Source: CALMNV01 sp035688975
Lineage (GTDB): Bacteria > Actinomycetota > Actinomycetes > Actinomycetales > Dermatophilaceae
Length of the DNA: 48,995 nt
NCBI RefSeq assembly: GCF_035688975.1
Contig: NZ_DASSMH010000142.1
Location: forward strand, 1 to 48,995
Direction of reading: 5' to 3'
The notes beneath the pieces were generated by a model. That model did not search any database. It had not been told where the DNA came from and worked only from the letters and a program-made list of their open reading frames with translations. Shown here in pieces: positions 43,175 to 48,995 of the stretch (positions are counted from its first letter, which is position 1; the number at the start of each line of letters is the position of its first letter). The position numbers were made by a program, and so were the translations under genes.

Positions 43175-43837
43175 ATGTCCGAGGTCAAGCTCGTCGCCGA
43201 GGCCCGCACCCAGTTCGGCAAGGGTGCCGCGCGCAAGATCCGCCGCGACCACAAGATCCCCGCGGTCATCTACGGCCATGGCACCCAGCCGGTCCACGTC
43301 GCCCTCCCCGGCCACGAGACGATGATGGCCCTCAAGACCGCCAACGCGCTGCTCGACATCCAGCTCGACGGCACGAGCCAGCTCGTCCTCGCCAAGGACG
43401 TCCAGCGCGACCCGATCAAGCCAGTCATCGAGCACATCGACCTTGTCGTCGTCCGGCGCGGCGAGAAGGTCGTCGTCGACGTCGCCGTCCACGTCGAGGG
43501 CGAGGCCGCAGCCGAGACCGTCGTCACGGTCGACTCGCAGACGCTCCAGCTGTCGGCCGAGGCGACGCACATTCCCGAGCACGTCGTCGTCTCGGTGGAG
43601 GGCGTCGAGGCCGGCACCCAGATCAAGGCCGGCGACCTGACGCTGCCCGAGGGCACGCTGCTCGTCACCGACCCCGAGACGCTCGTCGTCAACGTCACCG
43701 CGCAGATCTCCGAGGGCGCCCTCGAGGCCGAGCTCGCCGAGGCCGAGGCCGAGGCCGGCATCGAGCACGACGAGCCGGAGGCAGCCCCGGCGGAGGCCGA
43801 GGCCGCTGCTCCTGCCGCGGACGCCGAGCAGGCCTGA
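43175..43837 (+). CDS. rplY: 50S ribosomal protein L25/general stress protein Ctc
   Basis: 220 residues from ATG 43175 with GGAGAG eight bases upstream. N-terminal L25 domain (VAEARTQFGKGAARKIRRDHKIPAVIYGHG), then a TL5/Ctc C-terminal beta domain, and an acidic Ala/Glu tail from residue about 185 (long Ctc-type form). Binds 5S rRNA. Precedes pth, the same pair as in M. tuberculosis. Confidence 0.96.
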   Translation: MSEVKLVAEARTQFGKGAARKIRRDHKIPAVIYGHGTQPVHVALPGHETMMALKTANALLDIQLDGTSQLVLAKDVQRDPIKPVIEHIDLVVVRRGEKVVVDVAVHVEGEAAAETVVTVDSQTLQLSAEATHIPEHVVVSVEGVEAGTQIKAGDLTLPEGTLLVTDPETLVVNVTAQISEGALEAELAEAEAEAGIEHDEPEAAPAEAEAAAPAADAEQA

Positions 43838-43863
43838 GCCACAGTCACACTCGCTTCCCCACC

Positions 43864-44478
43864 ATGGACCCCTGGCTGGTTGTCGGGCTCGGCAACCCGG
43901 GCCCGGAGTATGCCGGCAACCGGCACAACGTGGGCGCCATGGTGATCGACGAGCTCGCCACCCGCGACGCCTCAGGCGTCGCGGGTGGCCGTGCGTCGTT
44001 CAAGACCCACAAGGCGCGCGCGCGAGTCGCCGAGGTCCGTCTCGGGACCGGACCAGGCGGCGCGCCGGGGCCCAAGGCGGTCCTCGCGGTCCCGAGCACC
44101 TACATGAACGTCTCCGGTGCGCCGGTCGCCGCCCTTCTGAGGTTCTGGTCGATCCCCGTGGAGCGGCTGGTGGTCATCCACGACGAGCTCGACATCGACG
44201 CCGGCGCCGTCCGGCTGAAGCGAGGTGGAGGCGAGGGCGGCCACAACGGCCTCCGGTCCATCTCCGCTGCCGTCGGGACGAGGGACTACCTGCGCGTGCG
44301 CGTCGGCATCGGCCGGCCGCCGGGACGGATGGACCCGGCGGCATACGTGCTCAAGGACTTCTCGAGGGCCGAGCGAGAGACCTTGCCCTTCCTGCTCGCC
44401 GACGCGGCTGACGCGACCTTCGCCCTCATCGAGGTCGGCCTGGAGGCCGCGCAGCAGCGCTTCCACGCCCCACGCTGA
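43864..44478 (+). CDS. pth: Peptidyl-tRNA hydrolase
   Basis: 204 residues. VVGLGNPGPEYAGNRHNVG with catalytic His21, VPSTYMNVSG, VIHDELDID (catalytic Asp near 106) and GGGEGGHNGLRSI are the Pth signatures. It recycles peptidyl-tRNA released from stalled ribosomes. Follows rplY by 26 nt without its own promoter, so cotranscribed. Confidence 0.97.
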   Translation: MDPWLVVGLGNPGPEYAGNRHNVGAMVIDELATRDASGVAGGRASFKTHKARARVAEVRLGTGPGGAPGPKAVLAVPSTYMNVSGAPVAALLRFWSIPVERLVVIHDELDIDAGAVRLKRGGGEGGHNGLRSISAAVGTRDYLRVRVGIGRPPGRMDPAAYVLKDFSRAERETLPFLLADAADATFALIEVGLEAAQQRFHAPR

Positions 44479-44488
44479 ACCGAACTTT

Positions 44489-44507
44489 GGGCCCATATCG
44501 CCCTTTT
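44489..44507 (+). terminator. Weak terminator-like hairpin after pth
   Basis: GGGC, loop CCATATC, GCCC, then TTTT. Short stem but one of the few U-runs in the window. Confidence 0.4.
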
Positions 44508-44541
44508 CGTGGATTCTGCCAACGGGGCCGCCGCGCCCCCG

Positions 44542-44688
44542 TAGCATGAACACAAGCAACGGCCGGAGGCACCGATGGAGTCGCCCGCAGGCCGTACATG
44601 TGTCGCGAAACCGCTTGGAGCATAAGGGGATTGGTTAATCCGCCCCGGTGCTCCAGGCATGCGCGACTTGGGGGAGTAAGTGGGGGCT
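44542..44688 (+). promoter_or_regulatory. Promoter and structured 5' leader of the cysQ-cysD-cysN operon
   Basis: TAGCAT (44542-44547) is a likely -10, predicting a leader of about 135 nt. Within it, ACGGCC (44559-44564) pairs with GGCCGT (44590-44595). GTCGCG (44602-44607) pairs with CGCGAC (44662-44667) around GCTTGGAGC (44613-44621)/GCTCCAGGC (44650-44658) and an inner GGATT/AATCC. The closing stem ends just before GGGGGAG, the probable ribosome site. I do not recognise it as a known riboswitch class. Confidence 0.5.
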
Positions 44689-45492
44689 ATGACTACTGTT
44701 GACGTGATGGGCCGCGCCGCGGAGGCGGTGGAGTCGCTCAGCGACCACGCCTTGGCGCGGCTGCTGGCCGACTCGGCCGGTGAGGTCCTGCTGGGGCTTC
44801 GCGCGGAGTCGGGCGACCTCGCCCCGCGCCAGCTCAAGGACGAGGGGGACCGGAGGTCGCAGGCGCACCTCGCGGCGGGCCTCGGTCGCTACCGACCCGG
44901 CGACGCGGTGCTGAGTGAAGAGGCTGGGGACGACCCGGCCCGCCTCGAGGCCGACCGGGTGTGGATCATCGACCCGCTCGACGGGACAAGGGAGTTCTCC
45001 GAAGTTCCCCGCGAGGACTGGGCGGTGCACGTCGCCCTCTGGGAGGGCGGTGACCTCGTCGCGGGTGCCGTCGCCAGGCCGGCGATGGGCTCGACCCTCG
45101 CCACCGATGCGCCGCCCACCGCGCCGGAGCCGGTCACGGGGCCGATCCGGCTCGCGGTGAGCCGCACCCGGCCGCCGGAGTTCGTCGAGCGGCTCGCGGC
45201 TCGCCTCGGCGCCGAGCTCGTGCCCATGGGATCGGCAGGGGTCAAGGCCACGGCCGTGCTCGACGGCGTCGTGGACGCCTACGTGCACGCCGGTGGCCAG
45301 TATGAATGGGACTCGGCGGCGCCTGTCGCCGTCGCCCGCAGCGCGGGGCTGCACACGAGCCGGATCGACGGGTCGGTCCTGCGGTACAACCGCCGCGACC
45401 CGCTGCTGCCCGACCTGCTCATCTGCCGCCCGGAGCTCGCGGACCAGCTGCTGGCAGCCATCGAGGAACTCACCAAGGGGGAAGCGCAGTGA
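44689..45492 (+). CDS. cysQ: 3'(2'),5'-bisphosphate nucleotidase CysQ
   Basis: 267 residues from ATG 44689; a GTG nine bases earlier is the alternative. Inositol-monophosphatase-fold metal sites: KDEGDRRSQAH, SEEAGDD and the signature WIIDPLDGTREFSEV (about residues 84-98), plus the late VDAYVHAGGQYEWDSAAP. It removes the 3' phosphate of PAP, a by-product of sulfate assimilation that inhibits other enzymes. Cotranscription with cysDN fits that role. Confidence 0.93.
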   Translation: MTTVDVMGRAAEAVESLSDHALARLLADSAGEVLLGLRAESGDLAPRQLKDEGDRRSQAHLAAGLGRYRPGDAVLSEEAGDDPARLEADRVWIIDPLDGTREFSEVPREDWAVHVALWEGGDLVAGAVARPAMGSTLATDAPPTAPEPVTGPIRLAVSRTRPPEFVERLAARLGAELVPMGSAGVKATAVLDGVVDAYVHAGGQYEWDSAAPVAVARSAGLHTSRIDGSVLRYNRRDPLLPDLLICRPELADQLLAAIEELTKGEAQ

Positions 45493-46403
45493 AGACCGAG
45501 TCACCCGACTACCAGCTGAGCCAGCTGAGGGTCCTCGAGGCGGAGGCCATCCACATCATGCGGGAGGTGGTCGCCGAGTTCGAGCGGCCGGTCCTGCTCT
45601 TCTCCGGAGGCAAGGACTCCATCGTCATGCTCCGGTTGGCGCAGAAGGCCTTCCACCCGGCGCGCATCCCGTTCCCCGTCATGCACGTGGACACCGGGCA
45701 CAACTTCGACGAGGTGCTGGCCTTCCGGGACCGCAGGGTGAGCCAGCTCTCCGTGCAGCTCATCGTCGCAAGCGTGCAGGAGGCCCTCGACAACGGCAGC
45801 GTCGTGGCGCCACGTGACGGCACGCGCAACCGGATCCAGACGCCGGTCCTGCTCGATGCGCTGGAGAAGCATGCCTTCACCGCCATCTTCGGCGGCGCCC
45901 GACGCGACGAGGACAAGGCGCGGGCCAAGGAGCGGATCTTCTCCTTCCGTGACGAGTTCGGTCAGTGGGACCCGAAGAACCAGCGCCCCGAGCTGTGGAC
46001 GCTGTTCAACGGCCGGATCAACTCGGGGGAGAGCATCCGCGTCTTCCCGCTGTCCAACTGGACCGAGCTCGACATCTGGCACTACATCAAGGAGGAGCAG
46101 ATCGAGCTGCCCTCGATCTACTTCGCGCACGAGCGGGAGTGCTTCGAGCGCGACGGCATGGTCTACGCCGTCCACGAGTTCAAGCAGCCCCGGCCGGGCG
46201 AGGAGGTCTTCACCGAGCGCGTGCGCTACCGCACCGTCGGAGACGCGAGCCTGACCGCCGCGGTGCGTTCGGACGCCGACACCGTCGAGAAGGTCATCGA
46301 CGAGGTCGCGTCGACCAGGGTCACGGAGCGCGGAGCCACGCGCGGTGACGACAAGTTCAGCGAGGCTTCGATGGAAGATCGCAAGCGTGAGGGGTACTTC
46401 TGA
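45489..46403 (+). CDS. cysD: Sulfate adenylyltransferase subunit 2
   Basis: 304 residues from GTG 45489, overlapping the cysQ stop (GTGA). The PP-loop LLFSGGKDSIVMLRLA holds SGGKDS at residues 39-44; HVDTGHNFDEVLAFRD and GARRDEDKARAKER follow as in CysD. With CysN it makes APS from ATP and sulfate. Its stop is overlapped by the cysN start. Confidence 0.96.
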   Translation: MKTESPDYQLSQLRVLEAEAIHIMREVVAEFERPVLLFSGGKDSIVMLRLAQKAFHPARIPFPVMHVDTGHNFDEVLAFRDRRVSQLSVQLIVASVQEALDNGSVVAPRDGTRNRIQTPVLLDALEKHAFTAIFGGARRDEDKARAKERIFSFRDEFGQWDPKNQRPELWTLFNGRINSGESIRVFPLSNWTELDIWHYIKEEQIELPSIYFAHERECFERDGMVYAVHEFKQPRPGEEVFTERVRYRTVGDASLTAAVRSDADTVEKVIDEVASTRVTERGATRGDDKFSEASMEDRKREGYF

Positions 46404-47656
46404 TGGACATTCTGCGCTTCGCCACCGCCGGCTCGGTCGATGACGGCAAGAGCACCCTGATCGGCCGTCTCCTCTACGACACCAAGTCGGCCTTCTCCGA
46501 CCAGATCGACGCGGTCGAGAAGGTCAGCCGTGAGCGGGGGGACGAGCACGTCAACCTCGCGCTGCTGACCGACGGCCTGCGCGCCGAGCGGGAGCAGGGC
46601 ATCACCATCGACGTGGCCTACCGCTACTTCGCGACGCCCAAGCGGAAGTTCATCATCGCCGACACGCCCGGCCACGTGCAGTACACCCGCAACATGGTCA
46701 CCGGGGCCTCCACGGCTGACCTCGCGCTCGTCCTCGTGGACGCGCGCAAGGGCATCGTCGAGCAGAGCCGGCGGCACGCGTTCCTCGCCACCCTGCTGCA
46801 GGTGCCGCACCTCGTCCTCTGCGTCAACAAGATGGACCTGGTGGACTACTCCCAGGAGGTCTACCAGGAGATTCACGACGAGTTCACCGCGTTCGCAGCC
46901 AAGCTGCGGGTCCCGGACCTCACGACGATCCCGGTCTCCGCGCTGGGCGGCGACAACGTCGTCACGCGCTCGGACAACATGCCGTGGTACGACGGGCCGA
47001 GCCTGCTGCACCACCTCGAGAACGTCCACGTCGCGAGCGACCGCAACCTCATCGACGTGCGGTTCCCCGTGCAGTACGTCATCCGTCCCCAGTCCGACGA
47101 CTGGCACGACTACCGGGGGTATGCCGGGACCGTGGCCGGTGGGTCCATCCGCAAGGGCGACGATGTCATGGTGCTGCCCTCGGGGTTCACGAGCAAGGTG
47201 AAGGCGGTCGAGACGGCAGACGGCGAGGTGCCCGAGGCCTTTCCGCCCATGTCGGTCACGCTCCGGCTCGAGGATGACATCGACGTGTCCCGCGGCGACA
47301 TGATCTGCCGGCCGCACAACCGGCCGCACGTCGCGCAGGACGTCGACGCGATGATCTGCTGGATGGACGAGTCGGCCGGCCTGCGCGTCGGCGGGAAGTA
47401 TGCGATCAAGCACACGACGCGGACGGCTCGCACGATCGTCAAGGACCTCAGCTACCGGCTCGACGTCAACTCGCTGCACCGGGACGAGGACGCATCCTCG
47501 CTGGGACTCAATGACATCGGTCGAGTCCGGCTTCGCACGACGGTGCCGCTGCTCTGCGACGACTACAGCCGCAACCGCGCCACCGGTGGCTTCATCCTCA
47601 TCGACGAGGCGACCAACAAGACGGTCGCCGCGGGCATGATCACCGACGCGGCCTGA
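46403..47656 (+). CDS. cysN: Sulfate adenylyltransferase subunit 1 (GTPase)
   Basis: 417 residues. G1 GSVDDGKST (residues 10-18), G3 DTPGH, G4 NKMD, then an EF-Tu-like domain 2 and 3. It couples GTP hydrolysis to APS formation by CysD. It ends without the fused CysC APS kinase domain found in mycobacterial CysNC, and no cysC is adjacent, so APS is probably reduced directly by a CysH-type enzyme elsewhere (inference). Confidence 0.96.
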   Translation: MDILRFATAGSVDDGKSTLIGRLLYDTKSAFSDQIDAVEKVSRERGDEHVNLALLTDGLRAEREQGITIDVAYRYFATPKRKFIIADTPGHVQYTRNMVTGASTADLALVLVDARKGIVEQSRRHAFLATLLQVPHLVLCVNKMDLVDYSQEVYQEIHDEFTAFAAKLRVPDLTTIPVSALGGDNVVTRSDNMPWYDGPSLLHHLENVHVASDRNLIDVRFPVQYVIRPQSDDWHDYRGYAGTVAGGSIRKGDDVMVLPSGFTSKVKAVETADGEVPEAFPPMSVTLRLEDDIDVSRGDMICRPHNRPHVAQDVDAMICWMDESAGLRVGGKYAIKHTTRTARTIVKDLSYRLDVNSLHRDEDASSLGLNDIGRVRLRTTVPLLCDDYSRNRATGGFILIDEATNKTVAAGMITDAA

Positions 47657-47665
47657 GGATCGGCA

Positions 47666-47744
47666 GCGAGCGAGCCCTCGCAGCGGCCCCCACCCGTGCG
47701 CCCCTGGCGCCGGGCGAGGAGGGCCGGTGCGGGGGCTCGCTCGC
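47666..47744 (+). terminator. Long hairpin downstream of cysN
   Basis: Outer arms GCGAGCGAGCCC (47666-47677) and GGGCTCGCTCGC (47733-47744) are exact complements, with further imperfect pairing of C-rich and G-rich inner parts. Probably ends the cysQDN transcript. Confidence 0.65.
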
Positions 47745-47846
47745 GTGGTCGCCTGATCCGGCTTCGCCGACGCGAGGCGTTGGCCCTCACCTGGCCGTCG
47801 GCATCCGGCGTGCGCAAAGGGCGTCGGTCGGGTGGACGAGGCTGTC

Positions 47847-47961
47847 CCACTCGACGCGGGGCGAGGGCGCACGGAACTGGCCACTCGACGAGGGGCGAGG
47901 GTGCACGGAACTGGCCACTCGACGAGGGGCGAGGGTGCACGGACCTGGCCACTCGACGAGG
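47847..47961. repeat. 34-bp tandem repeat, about 3.4 units
   Basis: Units start CCACTCGACG at 47847, 47881, 47915 and (partial) 47949. Units 2 and 3 differ at one base; unit 1 differs at two. No coding meaning is evident. Confidence 0.9.
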
Positions 47962-47970
47962 TCGCCTGCG

Positions 47971-48995
47971 TCAGCCGCGGTCGCGCCCACCGGGGAACGA
48001 GATCAGGGCGCCCAGCTGCAGGGGCTCGCGCAGCGACCACAGGCCGCCGGCGTAGAGCACTACCGCCACGGCGCAGCCCACCACCAGGTCCGGCAGGCCG
48101 TCGCCGAGGAGCGCCCGGAACGCCATCGGGATGCCGAGGAACGCGACGAGGTTGAGGGCCACCGTGAGCAGCGTGGCCCGCCCGAAGGGGTGCAGCCTCA
48201 AGGCCAAGCGCACCTGTCCGAGGCCGACGACGTTGCGCACGACGATGGCGCTGGCCCACCCGATGGCGGCTCCGAGGACTCCCCACGCCGGGATGAGGAG
48301 CAGGTCCAGGCCGAACATGACCGCGGCGGCGAGCACCGCGTTGACCAGGTTCCAGCCGGTGTGTCCCGCCATGACGATCACCGAGTCGACGGTGCCGAAG
48401 GCGGTGGAGAGCAGCATGGCGAGGGACAGGACCACCAGGGCGGGTCCCGCGCTGCCGTAGTCAGGACCGAAGATGGCGAGCAGCGGCTCGCGCAGGACGA
48501 CGAGGAGCAGGAACATCGGCCACGTCAGCGCGACGAACCACGCCGTCGAGGCCTGGTAGATCTCCCGCACCGCGCCCGTGTTCCCGCTCGCCATGCTCGC
48601 CGCGATGCGCGGGTCGCTCGCGTTGCCGAGGGCCGTGCCGAGCGTCTGGCCCACGACGACGAACCGGCTGGCCGCCGTGTACACCGCGGCGGCCCCGGCG
48701 CCGGCGAGCGCCCCGACGAGGACGATGTCGAGGCGCTGCATGGCCATCTGCAGGATGCTGGTCAGGGCCCGGGCCGAGCTGAAGCGCCAGAAGGCGCGCC
48801 CCACCGGCTCCGCGGACCCAACAGCCGGCTCGGGCCCTCCGGGGGCGGGGTCGGGCGGTGCGGCGCCCATCCTCCGGGCGAGCTTGCGCAGCCACCAGAC
48901 GGCCACCGCGGCACTGGGCAGGTAGACCACCGCCCAGCCCGCACCTGCCCAGGCGAGGGAACCGCCGAGCAGCAGCGCCGCGACGACGAGGAGCA
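47971..48995 (-). CDS. Polysaccharide/lipid flippase (MATE/Wzx-like), 5' end cut by window
   Basis: At least 341 residues; the frame is open to the right edge, so the N-terminus lies outside. At least eight hydrophobic segments in the visible C-terminal part, with RLDIVLVGALAGAGAAAVYTAASRF, IAIFGPDYGSAGPALVVLSLAMLLSTAFG and LNLVAFLGIPMA, match the oligosaccharide flippase superfamily. It likely moves lipid-linked glycans across the membrane for surface polysaccharide. Neighbours outside the window are unknown. Confidence 0.82.
   Translation of the reverse strand, partial: LLVVAALLLGGSLAWAGAGWAVVYLPSAAVAVWWLRKLARRMGAAPPDPAPGGPEPAVGSAEPVGRAFWRFSSARALTSILQMAMQRLDIVLVGALAGAGAAAVYTAASRFVVVGQTLGTALGNASDPRIAASMASGNTGAVREIYQASTAWFVALTWPMFLLLVVLREPLLAIFGPDYGSAGPALVVLSLAMLLSTAFGTVDSVIVMAGHTGWNLVNAVLAAAVMFGLDLLLIPAWGVLGAAIGWASAIVVRNVVGLGQVRLALRLHPFGRATLLTVALNLVAFLGIPMAFRALLGDGLPDLVVGCAVAVVLYAGGLWSLREPLQLGALISFPGGRDRG

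Larger units (their letters stand above)
47657..47970. other. Gap with terminator and tandem repeats between cysN and the flippase
   Basis: About 314 bases between convergent genes and without a supported gene. The left half is a long imperfect hairpin, the right half 34-bp tandem repeats. Both are listed separately. Confidence 0.6.

Overview
The window is a roughly 49 kb chromosomal segment from a very high-GC (about 73% by eye) actinobacterium. Gene content points to Micrococcales, probably Intrasporangiaceae-like; that assignment is inference from gene order, codon style and families (short-Q-loop CydA, RpfB, DUF222/HNH, PaaN, WYL regulators), not from a database match. No phage, insertion sequence or CRISPR array was seen.

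Layout. 1-7.3 kb (minus strand): a respiratory operon cydA-cydB-cydD-cydC followed by a BlaI/MecI-type repressor and an M56 (BlaR1-like) membrane protease cut by the left edge. Inverted TACTACG half-sites lie in front of cydA. 7.3-18.7 kb: a small GntR regulator, then phenylacetate-type catabolism genes in two blocks: an ABC transporter-paaK operon (minus) and paaI-thioesterase/paaH (minus) divergent from paaN-MFS (plus), with a DEAD-box RNA helicase between them. 18.7-25.4 kb: accessory genes (second MFS, SOS-type DUF222/HNH nuclease, CPBP protease, dienelactone-hydrolase-like protein, two DinB-like proteins, WYL regulator). 25.4-44.5 kb: a conserved actinobacterial housekeeping block whose order resembles the Mycobacterium tuberculosis Rv1003-Rv1019 region: rsmI, (osmC), metG, tatD, rpfB, ksgA, ispE, ABC-F, MarR, methyltransferase, TetR, tRNA-Gln, glmU, prs, rplY, pth. 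A lower-GC islet with a serine hydrolase sits just after the tRNA-Gln. 44.5-47.7 kb: sulfate activation operon cysQ-cysD-cysN behind a structured leader. The right edge holds a partial polysaccharide flippase (minus).

The most unusual signals are DNA-level. (1) A non-palindromic octamer GTATGCCG/CGGCATAC occurs 45 times (about one per 1.1 kb, both strands), far above what base composition predicts. It is read in several frames through normally rare codons (TAT, GCA, ATA), and two copies face each other as the base of a terminator stem. This density resembles DNA-uptake words of Neisseria and Pasteurellaceae, but the function here is unknown. (2) A 46-bp repeat family with the core CAGTTGTCTG occurs at two distant intergenic sites. 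(3) Many genes have a TANNNT-like -10 element 6-8 nt before the start codon, indicating widespread leaderless transcription. This supports several start choices made here and includes tightly overlapping divergent promoters at paaH/paaN.
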